Below are positions 11,201 through 21,556 of a DNA stretch of 64,000 nt, in pieces; position 1 is the stretch's first letter, and each line of letters opens with the position of its first letter. The position numbers were made by a program, and so were the translations under genes. The notes beneath the pieces were generated by a model. That model ran no database searches and was not told the origin of the DNA. It saw only the letters and a list, made by a program, of their open reading frames with translations. The DNA lies in contig BPQB01000007.1 of assembly GCA_019973155.2 (NCBI GenBank), forward strand, positions 372,001-436,000. Reading direction: 5' to 3'. This stretch comes from Phanerochaete sordida (lineage: Eukaryota; Basidiomycota; Agaricomycetes; Polyporales; Phanerochaetaceae).

Positions 11201-13301
11201 TTCGGGGCACAGTGGTATCAATCACGGGAGGTGGTGACGAGCTACCAGGCGCGCTCCGGTATGCCCTAACAGCATCACGAATCTGCTCGAGCGCTGCTGG
11301 GAGGTCGTGGAAGTATGCGAAGAAGTAAGAGTCGATAGAGTAAGCGTCGTTCTTGTCGACAGCCTTGACCTCGATGGTTTCGCTGAAGTCCATGGCAGAT
11401 GACTTTTCCACGTCCACGATGGCGGAGTACGGGATAGCAATCTAGGACGCCACAAGTGTTATAGACGAGTTGCTATACCTGGATGGAGAAATTACCTTCA
11501 CGCTGTCGCCCGAGTTCTGGGCCTTGAACATAACCTTTCGTATAGCCTTGACCCACTCATCGCGACTTGGAACCGAATCAGCAGACAGTTTGATAGTCTT
11601 CTGATTGGTCCGGACACGGATGTCGCGCTCGCCCGAAGGTTCACATGTGATCGCGTAGCGAAGGTCCACCACCCCATGGGGGAAGTAAGGGTCCTGTTCG
11701 CGGTTAGCACGACGCGTCAAGAATCTGAATGGCAATCATGCTTACGGAAGACGACTGGTACCATGATAGCACATCGTTCTTCAGTATAAACCAGTGCTTT
11801 ATCCAGCGCTTTGTACGCGTCGCCCGCTTGCTTAGCCAGCCCGATTTCAACACCTGGTCCTAAAGAGATGTGAGAACGTGTCCAATGAGCAAGAACGCGT
11901 CGCGTACTTCTCGCGATGGCATGTGCGCAAAGAAGCACAAGTATGAATCCGTAAGGTACATATAGCCTTGGAGCACTGTACACGGCATTGGAACATGGCT
12001 GAATGTCTCCTACGAACGTAAAACTCACAGATAGACCGGAGCAACCAACATGGCATCTCTACGCCGGTGTCCGGTCAGTGGTTGTATCAAGGGAACGAAG
12101 GGTGAGACCTTACCGGCGATAACTTCCTGAATCCCAGGCACGTCGAACACTTCCCGCAGTTTCTCGGCCAGACGAGCACGTCTTTGTAGTTTCACTGTCG
12201 CCATGCTACCAGAACGAGATGGGTGCGACTTCGTGGTCAAGTCCAAAGAGTCTAGCTCTGGCAAAGGGGACAGTGTCATCGGTGGGCTATGCATGCTCTG
12301 CTTCGGGTCCGCAGCATGCCGGTCCTCTGTCTGTTCGAAGTCATCCTCGAGGTCCTCCTCTGACATAACGGGTTCGTCGGGTGTCGGCTCGTCCTCGGCG
12401 TCAGAGACGGGGGACAGCATCTCTGGTTTACTACGCGTAGCGGATATCTTCTCGCGCCGCGACCGAGCGAGCGGCCTGTATATCGTATGAATGGACGAGG
12501 CCATCCTGCCAGCTGTCATTTGTCATGAAACGTGAGCAACGGCGCGCGGCGCTGAGAGAAGGGGCTTAGCACGCACCGAAACTGTCGTCCTCATCGCTAT
12601 CCGGCTCCGTCGGTGTAACGTCATGGTGAACGTCGTCTTCCCCATCCTGGTCGTCGCCCCATGGCAAGGCTTGCAGTGCCTGTATTAGGGTCTGGGTCCC
12701 AGCGCGCATCTACACTGCCATAAGTGCCTGCGTAAGGACTTGTGCAAGTACGAGGTATTCACCGATCCATCTCCTCTGAATATGCTCAGTAAGGACCGCG
12801 AAGGCCCGAACGGCGGGGAACGGGGCGTAATAAACGGCGATTCGTCATCCGTAGGCTGTGGATTAGACTGTCCGCTCTTCCTTCGTGACCCTGAGGGGCG
12901 GGAGACAGGGCTGAGCTGCTGCGACTGCGCAGTTATGGTTTCATCTATCGGGCTGTGATGAGCGCAGGGCACGAGGAAAGAGCTCGATGGATGGGCGCAC
13001 CTTCGCCTTCCGCCGACAACCTCTCCTTGCCTTTCTTGCTGCGGGTGAACGGCCGCCTCTGGCTGCCCGCTGGTATCGACGGCTGGCTCTGCGAAAGCGC
13101 GTTCCTAGCCACTGCGGATTTGCTTCTGTGTAGTTTGTCTGCGGTCTTCTCCATGGCGCGGCGCACGATCCCGCTCTTGGACTCGGTGGGCGATGTATGC
13201 GCCTCGGAGGAGGTCCTAGACGGAGCCGCGGCGGGAGGATCGTAGTCCGGAGGGCCCTCAACACCCTGCACGACGGCGTTGCCCACTGGATCCGCTGACA
13301 T
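8218..13301 (-). CDS. ATG26: Sterol 3-beta-glucosyltransferase (Atg26/Ugt51 family)
   Basis: The enzyme transfers glucose from UDP-glucose to membrane sterols; in some fungi the family also acts in pexophagy. About 15 exons give roughly 1,440 residues from [16 protein letters not shown] at 13301. The order is: a low-complexity Ser/Pro/Lys-rich N-terminus; a first GRAM domain ([20 protein letters not shown]); a PH domain ([20 protein letters not shown] to about 11510); a Ser/Pro-rich linker (about 10700-11300); a second GRAM ([20 protein letters not shown]); and the GT1 catalytic domain, with its N-terminal Rossmann half ([20 protein letters not shown]) and donor-site motif HHGGAGTTG near 8800. 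This GRAM-PH-GRAM-GT architecture identifies Atg26/Ugt51. The tail after the GT domain is Ser/His-rich and ends at 8218. Exon joins were checked in frame by eye. Confidence 0.95.
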
Positions 13302-13680
13302 GGTGGTCTGAGGAGAGTGACGAAGTGAGGTAGGAGAGGCAGGCCAGTCTGAATTGGCCCGAGTTGAGGCCCGCTGCCGCTCAAGCACCCCGAAGCCAGG
13401 GCATCGTCCGCGCGTCTCTGTGGGCGCTCCCCCGCAGACGGGACCGTGCGAAGAGGACCACGTGAAATGCCGAGCTGGGGGAGCGCGTCGTGGCGCCAAA
13501 CAGCCATCAGGCCATGAGGATGTCGCGCGGCCGAGGTCCCGCCGCCGCGAGGTCTTCACCTGAACCTTGCGCAAACCCTGGCCATCTGCCAAGTCAGCTC
13601 ACAGGGAATAAAGCTGGCTTGACTCTACCGCCTCCTTCACCTCTCTTTTTTCTGGATACCCTCGGCAAAGAAGCCCTAAT
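13302..13680. other. Divergent intergenic region, Atg26 / SUR7-like
   Basis: This 379-bp spacer lies between two start codons facing away from each other and should hold both promoters. I saw no canonical TATA box, RNA gene or repeat. Confidence 0.5.
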
Positions 13681-14796
13681 ATGCGCGGAGAACTATGCAT
13701 TGGTTCAGCGACCTTCCTCTCGTATGTTCAACCACGCCTCGCTTCTCCTCCATACCGCCGCTAACCGGCTGCGTCCAGTCTGGTAGCACTGATTCTGCTC
13801 ATCTTCATGCATGTAGGCTATTTCCTCCTTCTGAGGTCTCAGATGAGTTATCTTATCGTTCGCGTGTAGGTTGGGCAGATCAGCACTTCCAACGTCCCTA
13901 GGAATATAGCAATGGTAATTGCTCTGCAGTCCTGTCGGGTACCGCAGTACATTGACGACATAATGGGCCATTTAGATGAAAGTTAACATGACGGGTTTCG
14001 GGTGAGTGCTGCGTTCCGCTTGCGTGCGAAGCTTTCGAGTGCTGACCTCTTCGCAGAACAGGCCTGGCTGCTGCCACCGCGCCAGACCCTGTTACGGGCC
14101 TGTACACGGACAATGCATCTACGCCTCTCGCCCAACACCTGGGCCTACGGAACTTTTACGACTTTGGACTGTACAAATACTGCGCCTACGTGAACAGCAC
14201 CCATGGCACATGCTCTCACCATGTCACCGCCAATAAGCTACAACCCTACGACGCCGTTACGAACGACATGCCTGACCAGTATACCATAATCACGGACGCC
14301 CTTGTTGCGAGCTTCCCCCCAACCGCCTTCAGCGACTCTCAGTACCTAGGCCAGTTCTCGAGGGCAGCCTACTACTTGCTGCTCTTGGGCTCGATAGCGA
14401 CTGGCCTGGCGCTCCTTGTGTAAGCATCCCGGTGTTCCGCAGGCCACCGACCGGGTGCTCATGTGACTTTCAGCGGTCTCTTGAGACACGCCCTCGGCTT
14501 TTTGGCGTCCACCGTGTTCGCAATCCTGGGCAGCTTGTTCCTGCTCATCGGTTCGGTCATTTGGACGGTCATCGTCAAGAAAGCCCAGGGCATCAACACT
14601 GTCATCGTGCCGACGAGCCCTCCGACGCCTCTGGGTATCACTGTTGAGACCGGAAACGGTCTCTGGCTTGCCTGGTCAGCCTTTGCATGCCTCATCGTGT
14701 CCGTCCTTCCGTACATGATCAGGTACGAGAGGTCGCTTTGGGTGCACGCGACAAGCGCTAAACTTCTTCTGCAGTTGCTGCACCTATCGTGGCTAG
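13681..14796 (+). CDS. SUR7/PalI-type four-helix plasma membrane protein
   Basis: Seven exons (13681-13721, 13779-13812, 13870-13914, 13976-14001, 14057-14419, 14474-14722, 14775-14796) total 780 nt and encode 259 residues. The short first exons were needed to recover the N-terminal membrane helix (FLSLVALILLIFMH). Next comes a conserved-looking run (VGQISTSNVPRNIAM), then an extracellular loop with two cysteines (LYKYCAYVNSTHGTC) resembling the claudin-like loop of the SUR7 family. Three more hydrophobic helices follow (YYLLLLGSIATGLALLV; FLASTVFAILGSLFLLIGSV; LWLAWSAFACLIVSVLPYMI). The C-terminal tail is very short (SCCTYRG) and Cys-rich. In yeasts such proteins mark eisosomes and influence wall and plasma membrane organisation; that role is assumed here. 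Confidence 0.82.
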
Positions 14797-15193
14797 ATGT
14801 TCTCTGTATGCTGGTCATCAGCTTGTATTTATGCAGCCCCACCTGCATGGACCTCGCTCTCGAGCTCAGACATGCGAGTGGTGCATCTGTAAACTGTAAT
14901 GGGCCTACCTGTAAAATACTAGAATATGGACCTTGATCCTCGGTGCGCGTGACAAGCTTGCGTAGCGCACGATATCTGTGGGCCATTTACCCAAGAGTTG
15001 CTGGCGTGCGCTGCCCGTTCGCGTCAGCACGCGTTGTGCAGCTAGGCCCGAGGGCGCTTGCGGCAGTTGCTCCCGCCAAGCATCAAACGGAGAGTAAACG
15101 CCGGTGCCTGTGGTCGTTCCCAGGTGCGCAGTTTGTTCCTCTCGTTCCTCCCATCTCCCACTCGTACTCTCCTTCATCCTCCTCCCCTCCGAG
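14797..15193. other. Intergenic region between SUR7-like and GH72 genes
   Basis: This 397-bp spacer lies between two plus-strand genes. The last 70 bases before the GH72 ATG are pyrimidine-rich (CT tracts), as in many strongly expressed fungal genes. No gene was seen. Confidence 0.5.
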
Positions 15194-17269
15194 ATGCGCG
15201 CCGCATCCCGACTTGTAGCGCTGCTCTCTGCAGCAGTCGCCCTCACCACTGGCGTCGTAGCAGTCTCCACGGTGACCAGGACTGGACGGTACCTCTACAA
15301 CGCCGATGGTAGCAGGTTCTACATCAAAGGTGTCGCCTACCAGCCTCAAGGTGCGCAGTCTGTCATCCGCCCAGCTGTCATGCTGTTCCTCACTCGTTCT
15401 CCCGTTGTGCTCAGGGTCTGTGACCGCGAGTTCTAGCAATCCCTTTGGCGAGCCAGACTCATTCACCGACCCTCTCGCGGACTCCACGGGCTGTACTCGG
15501 GATCTGCCTTTCCTTCAGCAGCTCGGTGTGAACGTCATTCGGGCATACAGCGTCGACTCGACGCTCAACCATGACTCTTGCATGAGCGCACTCAGTGGTG
15601 CTGGAATCTACACCATGTGAGCTCGTCCGATGTCGTGGTCTGTGCACCCTCTGAGACCGCTTCTTGGTCCGCAGCATTGACCTGTCGTTGCCTGTGAACG
15701 GTTCTATTGATCGTGCTTCCCCCGCCTGGTCGACGAACCTCCTCGATCAGTACATCAACACAATCGACGCTTTCTCAAAGTACGACAACGTCCTGGCTTA
15801 CAACGTCGGTAACGAGGTTATCACTGCAGCGAACGCGACGAACGCCGCAGCGTTCATCAAAGCCGCCGCGCGTGATACCAAGGCATACCTGTACGTCATC
15901 TCATCCTGTGAATTCACACGTGTTCTTGGAACTGAGCGTGACGCCTAGTGCATCGAAGAACTCCCCCGCTCTCGTGGGTTATGCCGCTATTGACGCCGAC
16001 GACGACTGGCTCGTCCCTCTGGCTAACTACCTCAGCTGTGACCCCAGTGGTGGAAACTCTGGCGCGACTTCTCTGGACTTGTTCGGCTTGAACAACTAGT
16101 CAGTCGGTTCATTCTACTCAATTGGCTCCTTCTGACCTTTTGCAGCGAGTGGTGCGGCAACTCTCAGCCGAGTGTCTACAACGACAAGAACGGTGCATTT
16201 GCAGGCTACAACGCCGCCGCATATTTCAGTGAATACGGAAACGTTGCATGCCCTCCTCGTCTTTGGACCGAGGCTGCCGCACTGTTCTCCTCGCCCATGA
16301 CTGATATTTGGTCCGGTGGTGTCGCCTTCAGCTACTTCCCCGCCCAGAGCGCGGCCGGTCAGTTCGGCATGGTCACCATAAACTCAGACAACACCGTCTC
16401 TGTCTCGGATGACTTCAATAATCTCAAGACTCAGTATGGCCAGATCAGCCCGCCCAACAGCCCCAGTGCCTCTGGTACCACGACTTTCCCCGCTTGCCCG
16501 ACGCAGAACTCTACCTGGCTTGCCACCACCACGCTCCCGCCGACGCCCAACGATGCTGTCTGCGCTTGCTTGCAGGGCACGTTCGCGTGCGAGTTCTCTC
16601 CGCCGACGTCGAACACCTCTGCTATTGTCGGCCCTCTCCTTGACACCGCATGCGGTCTTCTTGGCCAGAGCGGAGGTAACTGCGACGCCATTGCTGCGGA
16701 CGGGTCGACTGGTACCTACGGCCCCCTGTCGTTCTGCGATCCCTGTACGTCATGTTTCGCTCTTATGGCTGTAAATCCGAGTGCTCTGCGCCTCCACTCG
16801 TCCACACGCGTCCATACGCCTGCGGACGATCATTGTGCTTGGCTTTTCCACTCGGTCTCCAAACCTCGATCAGATGTGCGTGTATGCTGACACGCCTTGC
16901 CCCCGCACAGCCACGAAGCTTTCGTATGTGATCGACCAGTACTACGAGGCGACGAACCGCAACGCGCAGTCCTGCAGCTTCGGCGGCAACGCGACCGTCC
17001 AGCAGAGCGCGCCGTCGAACAGCGCGGCGGTCGCTGCGGCGCAGTCGTCCTGCGTCGCGTCCGGCGGCTCCGCGACCTTCGTTCCCTCCGCGCCGAGCAC
17101 GACTGCCGGCAGCGGCGGCTCGTCGCAGACGTCGGGCGCGAGCGGCTCGGGCGGCAACTCGGGCGGCCAGAACAACGGCGCGCTCGGCGGCTTCGGCGAG
17201 CACGCGATGGTCGGCGTGATCGTCTCCGCGCTGTTCAGCGTGTTCGGCGGGCTCCTTGTCTTCGCATAA
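15194..17269 (+). CDS. GAS1: GPI-anchored beta-1,3-glucanosyltransferase (GH72 + X8/CBM43)
   Basis: The enzyme elongates and branches beta-1,3-glucan at the outer plasma membrane face. Six exons (15194-15350, 15415-15616, 15675-15890, 15949-16098, 16146-16744, 16911-17269) total 1,683 nt, giving 560 residues. It begins with a signal peptide (RLVALLSAAVALTTGVVAVS). The GH72 catalytic domain opens with RYLYNADGSRFYIKGVAYQP; the acid/base Glu is about residue 167 (YNVGNEV) and the nucleophile about residue 271 (YFSEYGN). A Cys-rich X8/CBM43 module follows (CACLQGTFACEF to SCSFGGN), then a Ser/Gly-rich stretch and a hydrophobic GPI signal (AMVGVIVSALFSVFGGLLVFA). The last intron (16745-16910, 166 nt) is longer than the others. 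The next gene downstream is a convergent chitin deacetylase, also wall-directed. Confidence 0.95.
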
Positions 17270-18251
17270 ACGGACTCTGCCTCCCAGACTCTTGACTCTT
17301 GACCTGCTACTGTTCATCGTCTGTCATGGAAAAGTAGACCGTCGTCATCTATGTCTTCCTCTACTCGCGCCTCCTCCCTCGCCATGGACGCTCCCATACC
17401 TACACACCGCACCCCTAGTTACCTGTACGCCTGACTCTACGGACTGTGATACCCTTCACGTACCATCCCTCGCTTTGTACCTACCTTGAAAACCAAGACA
17501 TACGACGTAATTCTACCCTCGCTCTTCTATATGGAAGAACGACGGTACCGCCTCTTCTGAAATTTAAGAGGCTGGCATGCGAGCCTACCCTCGCTCGCTC
17601 GCTTGAACAAACCGTTTAAGCCGAATCTAAAGCTCTACATTCCACAACCGCAAGCAAGCCTTGCTCGGGTGAACCTGAGTGACGTCGCGCACGTCGGGCG
17701 TGTCGCGCGAACCGATCTCGCCATCTGTGACGTTCGTGCCTCGCGGATTCGGTTTCACGAGCCCCTCGCGGCTGTCGCGCGTCGGCCGTCAGGCGATCGC
17801 GCCATGCGCGGACGGTGTCTCAGGCGGAGACAACAAATTTTCCTTGCTATCTACTACAATTTGTAGGCTATACATGGTCCTGGGACCGCACAGCGGGCGT
17901 GTGGATCGTTGTCCAGAGCAGAGCGGGATGGGTTCGGGGCGCGCATTACGCGCGTAGACGCGGCGGCGATGGGCATGACTAGTGGGCAGCGGGAGTCCGT
18001 GTAAGTAATAAAAGCGTTTGCGACGACAGGGGGATAGTACTAGGGGGCATCGTGACGGTGACGTGGGTGGGGGCTAACTAGTTCGACAAAGCACGCAAGA
18101 TAAGGAAGAGAGCGTCCGTGAGGAGAGAGGAGTAAGTTCTAGTTCGGCAAGGGCCCGCAGGCGCGCGAGGGGCAGGCGCGAGCCGCGGGTGAACGTGCAG
18201 GGTTCGTGCAGGGTGCGTGTGGACAGGCGTGAGGCGTGAACACGACGGAGA
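17270..18251. other. Intergenic region between convergent GH72 and chitin deacetylase genes
   Basis: This 982-bp stretch should hold both 3' UTRs. Two small inverted repeats are visible: 17550-17556 with 17566-17572 (7-bp stem, 9-nt loop) and 17833-17839 with 17858-17864. No open frame resembles a protein and no RNA gene was recognised. Confidence 0.5.
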
Positions 18252-19877
18252 TTACAGGAGCACGCTGCAGGCCACGAGGAGCGCAGCGGCTGCTGTGCCA
18301 ACAGCCAACAGCGGGCTCGCGGCGGAGGACGCGCCGCCAGTCTTCTGTGGGGTAGAGGCGCCTCCGGTAGTGTTGCCGGAAGCTTGTGCGGAGCCGGGAG
18401 CGCCGGATGTGAACGTTGGGCTAATGTCTGCACGGTTGCAGGGTAAGCGATCGGTATTACACCGAGACACGGAAGGCACGTACTGGAGCCAGTCGGAAGC
18501 GGGTTGGTGGAGTTGTCGTTGGTCTCGAGGTACGCGTCCTGCATGGGCTTGTTCAAGCACTCGACCACCGGCTTGATGTCGAGCTTCGGCTGGAACGCGA
18601 GGGCAGCAGGCAGAATGTAGCCCGTCGCGAGGTCCACAGTCTGCGCGAAGAGATCGTGTTCAAGCACGATGAATCCAGTGTTGATGCTGGAGACATTGCC
18701 CATGATGTCCTGCCAGTTCTGCAGCACTTGCGTGACGGAAACCGTGCCGCCCGCGATGTTATAATCTGCGGTAATTGAGCGGAGTCAGTTTCGCTGCACG
18801 AGGTACAATCTTCTCAGGAGACATTACCATTTGTGTCGAAAGTCGCCAGGGGACTCAGGCGTGTCCAGATGACGGGCTCCATCCCCATGGCTTGACCGAT
18901 GGCGCGTACACGGTCGTCGATATCACCGTACGGGGGACGCCAGTAGAGGGGAGTCACGCCAAGGACGTCTTTGATGACCTTCTTGGACCAACCGAATTCC
19001 GCGATGATCTCCTCGTTAGTGAGGGTGGTTAAGGATGGATGTGACCAAGTGTGGACACAGATCTGGTGGCCGGCCATGTACTCCTCCTGGAGCAGCGCAG
19101 GGTAGGAGATGACGCGCGAGCCGACCACGAACATGGTCGACTTCAGGTTGTTCTGGTCGAGGTACTCCAAAAGGTTGGGCGTGTACAGAGCGGGGCCGTC
19201 ATCATATGTCAGACCCCACGTGAACTTGTCGGGACACGTCGTGATGTCGGTATCGCGAACGCAGCCGCCACATGTCCACCAGCAGCGGCTCTGGTCGGTC
19301 GCAAACTGAGGGTTGGCGGGGCATCCACCGGGCTGGGTGGGCTCGAGGTTGGGGATCTGGATGCCCGAGTTCTGCACGTCTTGGATCCACTGCTGCACCT
19401 CGGGGGAGTCTGTCGGAGGCGGCTTATCCAAGGGCGGGTAGTTGGCCGGCGACAGCAGGGCCCCTACACGCGATAAAGCGTCAGGGCAAAGCGCGGGGTG
19501 GGCTACAAAAAAGTGAGACACGGCTTACAGTTGGGCATGGGTGGGGCATTGGGGATGTCCGTCGGCGCAGTGCCCGCAGGAAAAGTCGTGGTCGCGCCGA
19601 TCTGGGGCTGGGTGGTGATTGTGCCCGGGACAATGTCCGAGAGAGGGAGCGCGGTCGGGTTGGTCGATGGCAGGGACCACGACACGGAGGGGAGCGCGCT
19701 GAAGCTGCTCGCGACGGACACGCCTGCGGGGTAGCCGGGGACACCCGCGGCGGTCGAGCTAGAGCCTGAGGCGGCTGCTGGGACTGAGGACGCAGACGAG
19801 GCGGGGCCCTGCCGGGGCAGGTTGTAGGCCACGGCGGCAGGGAGGGCGGCGGCAGCACCGAGGACAGCGAACTTCAT
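18252..19877 (-). CDS. GPI-anchored chitin deacetylase (carbohydrate esterase 4)
   Basis: The enzyme deacetylates chitin to chitosan in the wall. Four exons (19529-19877, 18828-19463, 18484-18765, 18252-18427) total 1,443 nt, giving 480 residues. A signal peptide (MKFAVLGAAAALPAAVAYNL) is followed by a Ser/Ala-rich region. The NodB/CE4 domain has motif 1 TYDDGP (Asp204/Asp205), motif 2 HTWSHP (His254/His258, metal ligands), motif 3 RPPYGDID, and the C-terminal motif LEHDL. The Cys-rich stretch before it (CWWTCGGC) is seen in many basidiomycete homologues. The last exon gives a Gly/Thr/Ser-rich linker and a GPI signal (LLAVGTAAAALLVACSVLL). It lies convergent with the glucanosyltransferase gene, which suggests, but does not prove, a shared wall-assembly context. 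Confidence 0.94.
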
Positions 19878-20250
19878 GGCGAGGTGGCCGTCGGGACGAG
19901 GTTGGTAAGGACCGTCGGGGAGAAGAGAAGGGAGAATCGAGCCCCGTGAGAGGCGCGGCCTCTTTGGAGGGCAGGAGCTTTATAGCGAGCGTGCACCAAC
20001 AAGAGTAGGACCGAATGCCATCAGCCATCACCCGGCACGCTCGGCACCGCGCGCTCCCTCCGAGTCCTCCGCCCGGCTCATCAGCCCGCCCGGGCGATCT
20101 CCTTGGGCTAATTTTGCGGGCGAATGGACACCCCGCACACGGTGATCTCATGTCTTTACCACACGCGCACAGGCAGAATAAATGAACACAACACCGTCGG
20201 GGCATCTACTCCGTCGTGCGTACGTACAAAGCCACCGTCCAGAGCACCCT
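19878..20250 (-). promoter_or_regulatory. Chitin deacetylase promoter with TATA box at 19979-19984
   Basis: On the minus strand TATAAA lies about 100 bp before the chitin deacetylase ATG. The rest of this 373-bp spacer holds the 3' end of the upstream histone chaperone gene. No other gene was seen. Confidence 0.55.
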
Positions 20251-21300
20251 CTACACCTTGCGCTTCTTAATCCGAGGCTTCTCGAGGTCAATCTCGTCCT
20301 CGTCCTCGTCCTCCTCGTCCTCCTCATCCTCAGAGTCGATGTCCGCACCGCCCTTCTCGCCCAGGAAGTACTCAATCGCCTCCGGGAACACGTCATGTGC
20401 AATGTTCACGCCGAGCTGCGAATCCGCAAGACACCCTGTCAGCTGGCAACACAAAAATAGGCAGGCATTGCAACGTACGTCGAACGGATCGTCCGCGAGC
20501 GCGAAGAAGTTGAAGAACGAGCCGCCGTCCGACGGCATGTCGTCGTCGGCATCATCGGTGACTCGCGGGTAAAGCTTCGTCAGGTTGTGCTCGTCGTCCT
20601 TCCAGTCGATCTTGAACGCCTGCAAAACGCGTCAGACCCTGCGCTCATTCCGCAGAGAGCTGGGACAGACCTGGGCCTCGACGTCGCGCTCCCAAGAGAA
20701 CTCGAACATCGCGTCGGTGATGCCGTTCTCGTCTGGCTCGCCCGCCTTGGCGCCCGCGGGCTGCACGTACTTGTACTCCTTCTTCAGCACCGTGTTCGAG
20801 AAGAACGGGTTCTCCTTGAAGTGCTGCACACGCGCCGTCAGCTCCCGTTCGCACGCGTCCACATGTGCCAGAGGGACTCACGAACTCAATGGTGAAAGCG
20901 CGGAACTCCTTCGGGTCGCGCACGACCCAGAGGTCCTCGAGGTACGAGAGCGCGACCTGGTCCGAGTTGTGCTGGCAGTGAATGGCGAACATTTCGTGGT
21001 TCATGAGCGCAACGGGCCAGAATTTTTGGATGGCCTTCACGACTGGGCGGCGCTTTTCGTACACAGGATCCATCTTCTCCGCCGCCTGGCGCTCTGCAGC
21101 GTACGGAGCCTCGTCAGCACGCTTCCCTGGACAGGTATGGGGTGCAGGAGAGACGCACCGACGGCGAGCTCGACGCGATGGTAGTACTTCTGCAGGTCCT
21201 GGAGCTTGACAGCATCCTCGTCGGTGATGTCGACGTCGCCCAGGGGGTTCTTCTCCTCCTCTGCGCCGGGGGACGCACGCTTGACACCCTTTCCGCTCAT
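20251..21300 (-). CDS. NAP-family histone chaperone (SET/Vps75-like)
   Basis: Five exons (21159-21300, 20882-21093, 20671-20823, 20479-20619, 20251-20415) total 813 nt, encoding 270 residues. A leading helix (EDAVKLQDLQKYYHRVELAV) would form the NAP dimerisation coiled coil. The earmuff domain follows: PVVKAIQKFWPVALMNHEMF, DLWVVRDPKEFRAFTIEFHF, and the NPFFSNTVLKKEYKY segment. The protein ends in a highly acidic tail (DSEDEEDEEDEDEDEIDLE) followed by a basic KKRK end, typical of chaperones that bind H3-H4 or H2A-H2B in the nucleus. The length fits SET/Vps75 better than full-length Nap1 (about 400 residues); which subfamily is not settled here. The tail coding region at about 20290-20335 is a near-triplet repeat (CTC/CTT/GTC). 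Confidence 0.9.
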
Positions 21301-21556
21301 TGTCGCTGGCAGGGGACTGGCGAAGGAAAGATTTTTGGGCGGGGAAAGGAACTAGGACGACAATGCGAGAAAGTTGGGCGTTGGTGATGGAGCTAGGGCC
21401 ACGTGGGAACTCGCTTCACGTGCATGACGCGTCTAACACCGACCGCACAGGCGCGTTTCGCGCGAGAGCATAATACGTAGTAAATATTATCTAGAGTAAC
21501 AGCAAATAGCATCCATAGACAGTCAAACCACATCCAGGAACCGGAGGCAAGGGTTC

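Noticed and set aside
17550..17572. Hairpin as a transcription terminator
   Set aside because: Intrinsic hairpin terminators are not used by Pol II; the stem is short and probably chance.
20285..20340. CTC/GTC triplet repeat
   Set aside because: It encodes the acidic tail of the histone chaperone; no separate element.
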